Source of the DNA: Streptomyces sp. NBC_01451
Lineage (GTDB): Bacteria > Actinomycetota > Actinomycetes > Streptomycetales > Streptomycetaceae
Direction: 5' to 3'
DNA: 64,000 bases
Assembly (NCBI RefSeq): GCF_036227485.1
Contig: NZ_CP109479.1
Coordinates: 5,394,001 to 5,458,000, forward strand
Of the stretch, positions 17,754 through 25,895 are shown one piece after another. Within the stretch, counting starts at the first letter, position 1, and every line of letters starts with the position of its first letter. A model generated the notes under the pieces. The model ran no database searches. It was not told where the DNA came from and was given only the letters and a program-made list of their open reading frames with translations. The translations under genes were made by a program, and so were the position numbers.

Positions 17754-18320
17754 ATGACCACCACGACGATCAGCCCTGCCCGCCACCGGTCGCTCGGCGA
17801 CCACACCTGGCAGGACCAGGCCGTCTGCCAGAGCACCGAGTACAACCCGGTGGACCCCGAAATCTTCTTCCCGGAGCCCGACGAGACCGACAGGATCACC
17901 GCCGCGAAGTCGCTGTGCGGCCAGTGCCCGGTCCGCCGCACCTGCCTGGACGCCGCCCTGGAGAGCGGCGACACCGACGGCATCCGGGGCGGACTGACCG
18001 AGGAAGAGCGCGGGCCGCTGCACACGAAGCTCGCCCACCGCCTCGACTACAGCCGCGTCAACGCCACCATCGCCGGGCGCGACGTCCACCTCACCAAGGA
18101 CGAGCGCCGCGCGGTCGTCCACGCCGCCTACCACCACGGCCTCACCGAACAGCGCCTGGCCTGGCTCCTGAAGATCACCGAGGAACACGCCCAGAAGCTG
18201 TACCGCGAAACCCGCCGAGCCATCCGCAACCGAGACCTGGAGCAGACCACGAAGACCACCCCGCCCCACGAGACCGACGGCGAGCGCCTGGGCCGCGACG
18301 ACTTCGGGACGGCGGCGTGA
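17754..18320 (+). CDS. WhiB-like iron-sulfur regulator with altered GVWGG motif
   Basis: 188-residue WhiB-like protein. Four cysteines in WhiB order (C25, C55-x2-C58-x5-C64) should hold a [4Fe-4S] cluster. The normally conserved G-[IV]-W-G-G turn reads GIRGG (about 76-80), with Arg in place of Trp. The C-terminal half (about 90-180) adds an HTH-like region (LTEQRLAWLLKITEEHAQKL). The Trp contacts the primary sigma factor in known WhiB proteins, so its partner may differ. ATG at 17754 follows GGAG; the end overlaps the next GTG. Confidence 0.85.
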   Translation: MTTTTISPARHRSLGDHTWQDQAVCQSTEYNPVDPEIFFPEPDETDRITAAKSLCGQCPVRRTCLDAALESGDTDGIRGGLTEEERGPLHTKLAHRLDYSRVNATIAGRDVHLTKDERRAVVHAAYHHGLTEQRLAWLLKITEEHAQKLYRETRRAIRNRDLEQTTKTTPPHETDGERLGRDDFGTAA

Positions 18321-19384
18321 ACATCACGAGCGAGCCCAGCACGGCGCATGTCACCGGATGGGACCGCGCGGTCGTCATCGCCCTCGGCGGTGCGGGATGC
18401 GCCCTGTCGTACGACGCGCTGCAGCAGATGGCCGTCGCCATCCACGTCCGGGGCCTGCTGACCTACGTCTTCCCCTTGGTGATCGACGGGTTCATCGCCT
18501 ACGGCATCCGCGCTCTGCTGGTCCTGCGCGACGCACCGCTGCGAGCCCGGCTCTACGTCTGGACACTCTTCGGCACGGCCACCGCCGCCAGCATCTGGGC
18601 CAACGCGCTGCACGCGGTCAGGCTCAACGAAGAGAACGCCTCGGCCAACGGGCTGCGTCTCGGCGACACGGTGGTCGCCGTCCTGTCCACCATCGCCCCG
18701 CTCGCTCTGGCCGGAGCGGTCCACCTGTACATCCTCATCGCCCGGGGGCCGGTCAAGGACAGTGACCGAAGTGACCGCGATGACCTCGGTCAGGCCGGTC
18801 ACCCCGGTCAGCCCGAGCACATCGCGGTCACTCGGACCGACCGGGCCGGCCAGCAGCAGCCGCAGCCCGGTCAGGTCAGCGCCGGACAGCCGGTCGCCGC
18901 CCTGACCGACCGGCCCCGCCTGTCCCTGGACAAGCAGACCCCGGACGCCCGGACACTGACCGGGGACAGCGCCCCGGCGGACACCACCCGCCCGGACACC
19001 AGTCACCATGACCGGGAGCCCAAGGCCACTGACCTGGGCGGACAGCCGGACACCGCCCCGGTGGTCAGTAACCAACAGGCCGTCAACGAGCCGGTCACCG
19101 GGCGCCCGGACAACCTCCCGCCGGTCACTGACCGGCCGGTCGCTCCGCCACCGGTCACTGACTCGGTCACCCGGACAACCGGTGACCGGCGACCTGACCC
19201 GGACACCGAGGAGCTCCTGGAGATAGCCCGGTCAGCGGTCAGGGCCGAGGACAAACTGACCCGCAAGGTCGTCGCCCAAGCGATCCGCGGTCAACAGATC
19301 CCGCTGTCCAGCGACACGCTGACCGCCCTGATGGTCCAGCTCCGCCAGCAGCACGGACAGTCGGTCACCACCTCCCGGAACTGA
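18317..19384 (+). CDS. DUF2637 membrane protein with C-terminal winged-helix-like region
   Basis: 355-residue protein. Four membrane segments (about 15-150), in the layout of DUF2637/Spd-type proteins, are common on Streptomyces conjugative elements and often linked to spread or to coupling with DNA. A long polar linker (about 155-280) follows, then a helical C-terminal domain with TRKVVAQAIRGQQIPLSSDT. GTG at 18317 overlaps the WhiB-like stop. The linker DNA contains roughly thirty GGTCA/TGACC pentamers, which could be composition or a binding array. Confidence 0.75.
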   Translation: MNITSEPSTAHVTGWDRAVVIALGGAGCALSYDALQQMAVAIHVRGLLTYVFPLVIDGFIAYGIRALLVLRDAPLRARLYVWTLFGTATAASIWANALHAVRLNEENASANGLRLGDTVVAVLSTIAPLALAGAVHLYILIARGPVKDSDRSDRDDLGQAGHPGQPEHIAVTRTDRAGQQQPQPGQVSAGQPVAALTDRPRLSLDKQTPDARTLTGDSAPADTTRPDTSHHDREPKATDLGGQPDTAPVVSNQQAVNEPVTGRPDNLPPVTDRPVAPPPVTDSVTRTTGDRRPDPDTEELLEIARSAVRAEDKLTRKVVAQAIRGQQIPLSSDTLTALMVQLRQQHGQSVTTSRN

Positions 19385-19486
19385 CCGCACGCCACATGGG
19401 GCGGGTGTCCAGCAGGACACCTCGGCCGGTCACCCGCCCCTGGACACGCGCCCCACGACCTCCCCAAGGAACCGGAGAGCACTGCC

Positions 19487-19711
19487 ATGCGTACGAACCC
19501 CGCCACGCCGGCCGAGGTGGACTCTTGGCTGACCGTCCTGCACCAGCGTGGCCACCTCCACCGCGCCGAATCCGGTCCCGACAGCACCTGGACCGTGCAA
19601 CGACACCGACACAGCCGCCCCTGGACCCTGCACCACCCGGTCCTGGCCATGGACTGGATCGAGGAAGTCGTCCGCGACATTCACCAGCAGGACGCGGAGA
19701 CGGGCCGGTGA
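19487..19711 (+). CDS. Small hypothetical protein upstream of mobC
   Basis: 74-residue soluble protein, rich in Trp and His (WTLHHPVLAMDWIEEVVRDI near the C-terminus). No family recognised. ATG at 19487 follows GGAGAG. Its stop overlaps a GTG in the mobC frame, suggesting coupling, although the true mobC start may be further on. Confidence 0.6.
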   Translation: MRTNPATPAEVDSWLTVLHQRGHLHRAESGPDSTWTVQRHRHSRPWTLHHPVLAMDWIEEVVRDIHQQDAETGR

Positions 19712-20373
19712 CGGCCAACGACCCGGCGGCCACCACGTCCGGACCGCAGCGTCACCCCAACACGGCTCCTGGCGGAGCAAGTTGTCACATACGACGGTCC
19801 TACGGCCCGTCGTATGCACTTGCCCCCACCCAAGGGGGCGGGGGAAATCCGGCTGGTCCCCGAGCGAGGGCGCACGGGGACCAACCGGACTCCCGGCACC
19901 AGGGGGCGCCGGTCGTGGGAGGAGAAGCAGACGACCGCGCCCCGCGCGAGCAACAGAGCACGAGCGAACCCGCGTTCCCCGACCGCAAGCCGCGCCGACG
20001 CACCCGCAATCCAAGCCAGCGCACGCACAAGACGACCACCCGCCTGTCCGACACCGAGAAGACCGAGATCACCGCCGCCGCCAAGCAGCGCGCCGTCACC
20101 GTCGCCCGTTTCCTCGCTGCTGCCGGCCTCGCCGTCGCCCGCGGTTCGACCACCGTGCATACCAACGAACAGCTCGACGCCGCCATCGACGAACTGGTCG
20201 CCCTGCGCACCGCCATCTCCCGCATCGGCAACAACATCAACCAGATCGCCTTCGTCTACAACACCGGAGGACAGCCCCGCCCCGGCGAACTCGACCACGC
20301 CCTCACGACCTTGACCTGCGTCCTGACCCGCGTAGACGACACGGCCGACACGCTGGTCAAGAAGCGCCTCTGA
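19708..20373 (+). CDS. mobC: MobC-like relaxosome accessory protein
   Basis: 221-residue frame; the recognisable part is the C-terminal half. TTRLSDTEKTEITAAAKQR resembles a ribbon-helix-helix DNA-binding start. SRIGNNINQIA near residue 175 is the hallmark of the MobC family, which helps the relaxase melt and nick oriT. The first hundred or so residues are low complexity and encoded by strong inverted repeats, so translation may really begin later, leaving the repeats as non-coding oriT. The end overlaps the relaxase ATG. Confidence 0.82.
   Translation: MTANDPAATTSGPQRHPNTAPGGASCHIRRSYGPSYALAPTQGGGGNPAGPRARAHGDQPDSRHQGAPVVGGEADDRAPREQQSTSEPAFPDRKPRRRTRNPSQRTHKTTTRLSDTEKTEITAAAKQRAVTVARFLAAAGLAVARGSTTVHTNEQLDAAIDELVALRTAISRIGNNINQIAFVYNTGGQPRPGELDHALTTLTCVLTRVDDTADTLVKKRL
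19777..19888. other. Candidate origin of transfer (oriT)
   Basis: Three nested or adjacent inverted repeats occur here. GCAAGT/ACTTGC encloses a perfect 10-bp arm pair CATACGACGG/CCGTCGTATG (19788-19797, 19807-19816). GCCCCC/GGGGGC lies at 19822-19839. CCGGCTGGTCCCC pairs with GGGGACCAACCGG (19849-19861, 19876-19888, one mismatch). Inverted repeats next to mobC and a relaxase gene are typical of oriT. The nick site is not identified. Confidence 0.65.
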
Positions 20374-22142
20374 TGGTCCCCAAGATCCGACGAGGCTCAC
20401 GCACCCACGGCTTGCTCGTCTACCTGTACGGCCCCGGCAAACGCGACGAGCACACTGACCCCCACCTTGTCGGCAGTTGGGACGGCTTCGCCCCCGACCC
20501 CGGCCGCGACACCAGCCCCGACCCCGACCCCAAGGTCACCCTCTCCCGGCTCGCCGCAGCCCTGGACCTGCGAGTCAAGCAGGCCGGTACCAAGGCGCCA
20601 ACCGAGCACGTCTGGCACTGCTCGGTACGCACCGACCCCGGCGACCGCACCCTGACCGACGCCGAGTGGAACACCGTCGCCCGCCGCCTGGTCCAAGCCG
20701 TCAACCTCGCCCCCGACGGCGACCCGGACGGCTGCCGCTGGGTCGCGGTGCGCCACGCAGACGACCACATCCACATCCTGGCCACCATGGTCCGAGGCGA
20801 CCTGCGCCGCCCGAGGATGAACTACGACTTCAAGAAGGCCCAGGCCGAATGCCGCCGCATCGAACAGGAGATGGACCTGCGCCAGCTCATGCCCGGCGAC
20901 GGCACCGGAGCCAAGACCCCCACCAGCGCCGAGCGTTTCAAAGCCGAGCGCACCGGCCGCCCCGAGACACCGCGCGAGACGCTGCGTGAAGCCGTCCGCC
21001 AGGCCGTCGCCGGAGCCGCCGGCGAAGCCGAGTTCTTCACCCGCCTTCGCGAGGCGGGCCTGCGCGTCAAGCTGCGACACGCCCCCTCCGGGGACGTCCT
21101 CGGCTACACGGTCGCACTGCCCGGCGACCGTAACCGCGACCGCGAGCCGGTCTGGTTCGCGGGCTCGACCCTGGCCCCCGACCTTTCCTATCCGAAGATC
21201 CAGCGCCGCCTCGCCGACGGAACCGCCGACGCGGTCACGATGCCGGAAGCCGACACCGGCCGGTCGGACTGGTCGCCACCCGCACGGGGGCGACGCACCG
21301 CGACCGGGATCGCCGAGCGCGCCGCGATCCGCCTGGACAGCGACGACGACGATGCCGCAGCCCAACTCGTCGGAGTCGGCGAACTCCTGGACGCGGTCGC
21401 CCAGACCTCCCCGGCCGCCACCTGCGCCGAACTTGGCGCCGCCGCTCGCTCCTTCGAACGCGCCACCCGCAGCCACGTCCGCGCCGAACGCGCCGATACC
21501 CGCGCGATCCGCTCGGCGGCCCGAGGCATCATCCAGGCCGGCGGCGCGCTCGGCCGAGGAGAGGACGGCGGCACTACCGCCATGCTCGTCTCCACCCTGG
21601 TCCTGGTGGCGTTGGCCGCAGCACGCTGGCACTCCGCACGCGGTCACGCCCAGCAGGCCGAAGCCTCCCGTCAGACCGCCGAGCATCTGCGCGCCGCCTA
21701 CCGCCAGGCCGCCGCCGCACCCATGCAGGCCCTGCGCGATCAAGGCCGAGCCCTGCCCGAAGCCCAGCGCCGCACCTACGAGACCACCATCCGCGCAGCC
21801 CTGCCCGAGAACAGCACCCGAGCCGACACGAACACGAAGAACGACGCCCTAGCCGCCACCCTGGCTCAGGCCGAGCAGGTAGGCCACGACCCGAAGGCCC
21901 TCCTGCAGGAGGCCATCGCCATGCGCGAACTCGACACGGCCGAGGACGTGAACGACGTCCTGGTCTGGCGACTGCGCCGCCTCGCCCAGCTCCCCGCCCA
22001 CCCGGGCGAAGCCGCTCGACGCCCGCAGGCCGAAACCGGCCGCGCCGAGTCCGCGGCCAACCGGACCGGCGTTCGGACCGGACCTCCGGCAATGACTCGG
22101 CCCGCCGCCCCGGACCCGTACAACCGCCCGCCACGCCGCTGA
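20373..22142 (+). CDS. Relaxase (three-histidine HUH type)
   Basis: 589-residue conjugative relaxase that would nick oriT and pilot the strand to the T4SS. The metal motif is HADDHIHI (H128, H132, H134) at the end of the N-terminal relaxase domain (about 1-170). A conserved YDFKKAQAECRRIE helix follows. The catalytic Tyr is not certain (Y17 or Y19 are candidates). Further domains include a hydrophobic patch near residue 405 (TAMLVSTLVLVALAAA) and a helical, Ala-rich C-terminus ending NRPPRR. ATG at 20373 overlaps the mobC stop. Two degenerate paralogues lie at 43545-44822 and 44941-45447. Confidence 0.88.
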   Translation: MVPKIRRGSRTHGLLVYLYGPGKRDEHTDPHLVGSWDGFAPDPGRDTSPDPDPKVTLSRLAAALDLRVKQAGTKAPTEHVWHCSVRTDPGDRTLTDAEWNTVARRLVQAVNLAPDGDPDGCRWVAVRHADDHIHILATMVRGDLRRPRMNYDFKKAQAECRRIEQEMDLRQLMPGDGTGAKTPTSAERFKAERTGRPETPRETLREAVRQAVAGAAGEAEFFTRLREAGLRVKLRHAPSGDVLGYTVALPGDRNRDREPVWFAGSTLAPDLSYPKIQRRLADGTADAVTMPEADTGRSDWSPPARGRRTATGIAERAAIRLDSDDDDAAAQLVGVGELLDAVAQTSPAATCAELGAAARSFERATRSHVRAERADTRAIRSAARGIIQAGGALGRGEDGGTTAMLVSTLVLVALAAARWHSARGHAQQAEASRQTAEHLRAAYRQAAAAPMQALRDQGRALPEAQRRTYETTIRAALPENSTRADTNTKNDALAATLAQAEQVGHDPKALLQEAIAMRELDTAEDVNDVLVWRLRRLAQLPAHPGEAARRPQAETGRAESAANRTGVRTGPPAMTRPAAPDPYNRPPRR

Positions 22143-22144
22143 CC

Positions 22145-22183
22145 AGCAGTCCGGCAGGCCCGCCACCGAACTGCCGGACTGCT
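22145..22183 (+). terminator. Terminator after the relaxase gene
   Basis: Perfect 13-bp arms AGCAGTCCGGCAG and CTGCCGGACTGCT with a 13-base loop, starting three bases after the relaxase stop. Confidence 0.8.
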
Positions 22184-22249
22184 CGAAACCCCTGGACAAC
22201 CGGCTCCACCGACTGTTGCGGATGAACAGAGAAGGCCATCGACCGGGAG

Positions 22250-22654
22250 ATGACGCTCGTGCCCAGAACGACCGACCACCACGTAGAGCCGGCCCCCGTC
22301 CTACCCGCCGCCCCCGCCGGAAGCGATCCGCTGCTGCAACTCCAGTACGAGACGCAGCCGCCCAGCGGACCCGGAGCGACGCGCTGCCTCAGCCACCCGC
22401 CGGAGTTGTCCCTGCGCGGGATCCCCGTGATGTGCTCGACCTGCCGGGCCCGGCGCGACTGGCTGCTCATCAACCACGGCCGCAATGTCTGGGTCCGCTG
22501 CCGCTGCAGCAACCAGTGGCCTGAGCCCGAGATCAGCCGCGCCGACTTCGACGCCATGATCGCCATCCCGGACGGGACGACCTACCCCAGCGTCGAGCAG
22601 GGCCTGGCCGCACTCGGCTTCGACGGCGCCTTCGCCGGCATCTACTTGGAGTAG
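22250..22654 (+). CDS. Hypothetical Cys-containing protein
   Basis: 134-residue protein. A Cys pair (MCSTCRARRDW, about 61-64) and CRCSN about 20 residues later could bind zinc. The rest shows no known domain. ATG at 22250 follows GGGAG. It is the last rightward gene of this module before convergent genes. Function unknown. Confidence 0.6.
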   Translation: MTLVPRTTDHHVEPAPVLPAAPAGSDPLLQLQYETQPPSGPGATRCLSHPPELSLRGIPVMCSTCRARRDWLLINHGRNVWVRCRCSNQWPEPEISRADFDAMIAIPDGTTYPSVEQGLAALGFDGAFAGIYLE

Positions 22655-22711
22655 CGAGGGGTAATGCAGGCGGATGACACAGCAACACCGCTGCCGCCAG
22701 CCCTGTTCACC

Positions 22712-22747
22712 CGAAGGGAGGCTCCATTTCGCCTGGGCCGCCCTTCG
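22712..22747. terminator. Hairpin between convergent genes
   Basis: CGAAGGGAGGC pairs with GCCGCCCTTCG apart from one central mismatch. It lies between the gene ending at 22654 and the Shedu-like gene ending at 22786, so it may serve both. Confidence 0.6.
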
Positions 22748-22785
22748 TGTTCGTGAGGCCGGAGGGGCGGATGTGACGGCCGGTT

Positions 22786-24030
22786 TCAGGCGAGCCGAAG
22801 TCGCTGGTCGGGGGCGTCTCGGCGCAGAGGGTCGGGGGACTCGTTGATGCGCATCAGCCAGTCGTAGGTGCGTACCTGGATGTGTGAGCGCCGGGCATGC
22901 AGATCCCGGATTTCGGTGGCTGCGTCGTCGTAGGTCTCGCGGGCCATGATGATCAAGCCGGGGACCTCGGCTGTGATACCCGGCAGGCCCAGTCCGTCGG
23001 CGTCACGCGCGGAGCGGGCGTAGTGCAGGTTGGTGGACAGCCACCTGCGCCAGTCCTCGATCTGGTCGACCGCGTGTCGCAGGGTGGTTGTCGCCCGCTT
23101 GTTGCCCGGGTTGGTCATGCGGCTGACGGGGCTCTCCAGTTCGACCAGCGTCCAACGAACTCCGAGCGAGGTCTGACCGGCGATCATGAAGTCGGCCATG
23201 TAGTGGTTCCCGAGCTGGACCTGGGGCCGGATCCAGGTGTCGTGGGTGCCCACCACGGTACCGGCCAGCAGCGCCGGATGCTTCTCCAGGAGCCGCTGCA
23301 TCGCGGACTCGTCGTCGGCTGTCTCCAGTGCGTTGCGCAGCGCCTCGACCGCCGCCGGGGTCGCTGGAAAGTTGATCCGCCAGCGGTCCAGCTGCGCCTC
23401 TTGGGCTCGAGTGATCCGGGTTGGGTTGCTCTGGATCGCAGCGGCGTATTCGCGGGCCAGGCGGAGCTGATCGAGATATCCGTCCTCGCCGGGGCGGGTG
23501 ATGCGGGTGGCCCGGTGCGGGGCAGTGCCGAGTCCGTGGCCGCCCCGGAAGTGCAGCCGGCCGTTAGCGCCGACTGATGAAATCTCGCCGTACAGATCCG
23601 GGCCCCTGCGCCGATCGTGGGCGGTAACAACGTCATCGACCGCGGGCTCCAGCCGACGCAGGGCGGCGGCGGACTCGCGGTCACGGGCGACGCGCAGCCA
23701 GGCGTTGAGCACCTCCCGGCACCCGAGCTTGTCCATGTCGGGAACCGTGAGGTCGGTGCGGTCCGCCAGATCGAGGAGGACCTCGTACTCGTCGTCGCCG
23801 AAGTTCCCGGCGAGCGCGAGCTGTAGAGGCGTTCGCAACAGGACGCGTAGCTCGGCGGCGACGACCAGCGCGGGTGTGGACTGCTCCAGGGAGATGCCCA
23901 GCGCCCGAGCTACGGTGATCTGCTCGTCCGTCGGCGCCGCGCACTTGCGTTCGAGGCTCTCGGCCACGACCTGCCACCTGAGCTCTGGCACTTCCCCCTC
24001 CTTACGAAACAACGCGCCCACCGTAGCCAC
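22786..24030 (-). CDS. Shedu-family anti-phage nuclease (SduA-like)
   Basis: 414-residue protein. The C-terminal part matches the Shedu (DUF4263) PD-(D/E)xK nuclease domain: LLEKHPALLAG (about 245), the catalytic Asp in HYMADFMIAG (about 280), then WTLVELESP (about 297), where the exE strand lies. The first 230 residues are helical and specific to this protein; N-terminal regions of Shedu proteins are known to vary and to sense the trigger. It is a single-gene defence system placed as cargo between the two opposing element operons, with its own upstream region after the terminator at 24170. A GATAT-CGA-ATATC repeat (24096-24108) lies 66 bp upstream of the start. Confidence 0.8.
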   Translation of the reverse strand: MATVGALFRKEGEVPELRWQVVAESLERKCAAPTDEQITVARALGISLEQSTPALVVAAELRVLLRTPLQLALAGNFGDDEYEVLLDLADRTDLTVPDMDKLGCREVLNAWLRVARDRESAAALRRLEPAVDDVVTAHDRRRGPDLYGEISSVGANGRLHFRGGHGLGTAPHRATRITRPGEDGYLDQLRLAREYAAAIQSNPTRITRAQEAQLDRWRINFPATPAAVEALRNALETADDESAMQRLLEKHPALLAGTVVGTHDTWIRPQVQLGNHYMADFMIAGQTSLGVRWTLVELESPVSRMTNPGNKRATTTLRHAVDQIEDWRRWLSTNLHYARSARDADGLGLPGITAEVPGLIIMARETYDDAATEIRDLHARRSHIQVRTYDWLMRINESPDPLRRDAPDQRLRLA

Positions 24031-24095
24031 AATCGGCGACGTGGTGTTGTGGCTCCCCCCACCTGGGGTAACTAGCTGGCGCAGAATGCGAACTT

Positions 24096-24108
24096 GATAT
24101 CGAATATC
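24096..24108 (-). promoter_or_regulatory. Small inverted repeat upstream of the Shedu-like gene
   Basis: GATAT-CGA-ATATC, an AT-rich palindrome in a GC-rich region, 66 bp upstream of the start. It could be part of a promoter or an operator. Confidence 0.45.
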
Positions 24109-24169
24109 TACACTGAGACGTCGGAACTCCCATATCCGTCGGTATGAAATAGGCGAGGGATTAAACGCT

Positions 24170-24203
24170 GAGGAGCGCCACCGACGAATCGGTGGCGCTC
24201 CTC
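24170..24203 (-). terminator. Terminator ending the long leftward operon
   Basis: Perfect 15-bp arms GAGGAGCGCCACCGA and TCGGTGGCGCTCCTC around the loop CGAA, 18 bases after the last leftward gene. It marks the 3' end of the 56.9-24.2 kb transcription unit and separates it from the Shedu-like gene. Confidence 0.88.
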
Positions 24204-24220
24204 GAAGTGTTCTGAAGTGA

Positions 24221-24454
24221 TCAGCCGCGCTTGCTGTTCTTCGGCAGCCCGCCCCGGAAGTCGCACCCGGGGCACTCGTCTTCGCCCTGGATGTGGCCCT
24301 CGTACCAGCCGTGAACGGCTGCGTGGAGGATCGCCTCCTCCACCGAGGCTTCGCCGCTGCGGACCGATGCGATGGCGTTGCCGACGACCACCCGGAGCAC
24401 GGCGTTGTCGGGGGAAGGGAACGGCGGGGACGGCATCGGCGAGTCGGTCGTCAT
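24221..24454 (-). CDS. Small hypothetical protein with CxxC motif
   Basis: 77-residue protein ending in a short basic tail. CPGCDFRGG near residue 61 may bind zinc with other ligands. A helix-rich middle (AVLRVVVGNAIASVRS) precedes it. Last gene of the leftward operon. Family and role unknown. Confidence 0.6.
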   Translation of the reverse strand: MTTDSPMPSPPFPSPDNAVLRVVVGNAIASVRSGEASVEEAILHAAVHGWYEGHIQGEDECPGCDFRGGLPKNSKRG

Positions 24455-24486
24455 GGCCGCAGCCTACGGGCGGACCCGACCGCCGG

Positions 24487-24723
24487 TCAGCCGGATGCAG
24501 CGCTGTCGTGCTGAGCGATGCCGTGCAGGTCGCTACGGAACCCCCGGCCGACGGGGTTCCAGCCCTGGAAGGTGGCCGGCCTCCATCGCGGCCGGTCCGG
24601 CACGCTGGTGTCGTCGGGCTCGGGCAGGCTGCCCCGGCTCTTGCGGCTGCGGGCTGCTCGGACGCTGATGCCCAGGTGGGCGGCGACCTCCGGATACCCC
24701 CAGAGCTGCTGGTCGTCGGCCAT
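24487..24723 (-). CDS. Excisionase-like winged-HTH protein
   Basis: 78-residue protein beginning MADDQQLWGYPEVAAHLGI, the usual start of MerR/AlpA/Xis-like winged HTH domains, with a recognition helix around SVRAARSRKSRG. Such proteins bind att-site or promoter DNA. No integrase is visible, so an Xis role is only possible. ATG at 24723 follows GGAGG. Confidence 0.72.
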   Translation of the reverse strand: MADDQQLWGYPEVAAHLGISVRAARSRKSRGSLPEPDDTSVPDRPRWRPATFQGWNPVGRGFRSDLHGIAQHDSAASG

Positions 24724-24829
24724 TGTGTCCTCCTCGTTCGTTCCGTAACGAGCGTACGCAACGCGCAGCTGGGCGTACGGCAAGGCCGCCCCTGCCTGAT
24801 CGGCGCGGGGCGGCCTTCTGCGGTTGCGG

Positions 24830-25159
24830 TCAGAACTCGGCGAGACGATTGGAGAGGTCGAGGGCGGCGGTGGCCACTGCGAGGGCGGCGCACAGGCCGC
24901 GTACCTCGTGGATGGTCGGGCGGACCAGGTGCGGCCAGTCGTCGGGTGCGGCGGGCCAGGAGGCGAGATGGACCTCGGCGTTGGCCAACCCGAGGTGGGC
25001 GGTGACGTCCCAGCCCGACAAGGAGGCGGGCTCCCAGTAGAGGCGGATACGGCCGAGGGGGAGTCTCAGGGCGTCGGCCGGGAGCCAGGAGACGTCGAGC
25101 GGGCCGTTGGGAAGGGCGGAGACGCGGTGGACGAGTGCGCCGCGCACTCCGGACGGCAT
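24830..25159 (-). CDS. Hypothetical protein
   Basis: 109-residue protein without a recognised family. It has two Trp-rich strands (RIRLYWEPASL and EVHLASWPAAPDDW) and a helical C-terminus. The start is unsure because no clear ribosome site precedes the ATG at 25159. It lies in the run of small leftward genes at the operon's end. Confidence 0.5.
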   Translation of the reverse strand: MPSGVRGALVHRVSALPNGPLDVSWLPADALRLPLGRIRLYWEPASLSGWDVTAHLGLANAEVHLASWPAAPDDWPHLVRPTIHEVRGLCAALAVATAALDLSNRLAEF

Positions 25160-25250
25160 GGGCCGCAGGGCGAGGCCATGCAGCGGCCGGACGCTGAAAG
25201 GGCGGTGTCGCGGTGAGATGGGGCCTCCTGTCGGGGTCGGTGCGCCGGGG

Positions 25251-25463
25251 TCAGGCCCAGGCGAGGGCGCCGCGGACTGCTGGCGGGAGGTAGTCCTCCT
25301 GGCCGTCGTCGGCGATGAACGCGACGCCGTCGCGCACGACGACGTCGGTGCCGAGGTAATGCGTGAAGGGCCAGTCGGGGTTGACGGCGAGGCGGATCGG
25401 CAGGTCGGGGTCGAGGTTCTGGAGCTGGCGGATCAGGTGGCCGACGGTCAGGTAGTGGGGCAC
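25251..25463 (-). CDS. Small hypothetical protein
   Basis: 70-residue acidic protein starting MPHYLTVGHLIRQLQNLDPD, a pattern seen in many short phage and plasmid proteins that pair a helix with a two-strand sheet. GTG at 25463 follows GGAGG by five bases, which fixes the start. Function unknown. Confidence 0.62.
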   Translation of the reverse strand: MPHYLTVGHLIRQLQNLDPDLPIRLAVNPDWPFTHYLGTDVVVRDGVAFIADDGQEDYLPPAVRGALAWA

Positions 25464-25516
25464 GGGAACCTCCGGGAGCGGGACCGGTTGGGCGCAGCAG
25501 GGTTGTTGTTGGAGCG

Positions 25517-25789
25517 TCAGTGCGCGTCGAGGCGGAGCAGGTCGCGCAGGACCTTCGGGCCGGTCGCCTCGGGCTTGGGATGGCTGGCGAGGTGCCGCTT
25601 GCGACACTCGTTGACGTAGCCCTTGCCGGGGTTCGTCATCTGCCAGTCACCGCAGGAGCAGACGGCCTGGGAGTAGGTGCGGCCCGGGCAGTCGGGGTGG
25701 AGCGGCTTGCCGGAGCTGGTGTGCTTGTGGTCCGCCGGGCAGTCGGTGTTGTCGGCGTGGTGATTGGTCAGCGGGGCGCGGTGGGTCAA
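25517..25789 (-). CDS. Small Cys/His-rich protein, probable zinc binder
   Basis: 90-residue protein with many Cys and His (CPADHKH, CPGRTY, CSCGDW, ECRKRH), enough for two zinc sites. No family recognised. A TTG start at 25789 is preferred because AGAGG lies about ten bases upstream; a later start would remove the first Cys group. Probably a nucleic-acid or protein adaptor. Confidence 0.5.
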   Translation of the reverse strand: MTHRAPLTNHHADNTDCPADHKHTSSGKPLHPDCPGRTYSQAVCSCGDWQMTNPGKGYVNECRKRHLASHPKPEATGPKVLRDLLRLDAH

Positions 25790-25895
25790 GACGCGTTCCT
25801 CTCGGTGGTTAGGGGCCGGTCGGCTCGATGTATGAGCCGACCAGCGGGGGTGCGGTGTGTGTGGCGGCCGGGAGGGCGTCCCGGCCGCCACACGG

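Noticed and set aside
19548..22142. 864-codon open frame on the + strand overlapping mobC and the relaxase
   Set aside because: It is the +1 shadow of both genes. Its product is Arg/Pro-rich with no domain, while the overlapped frames have clear MobC and relaxase motifs.
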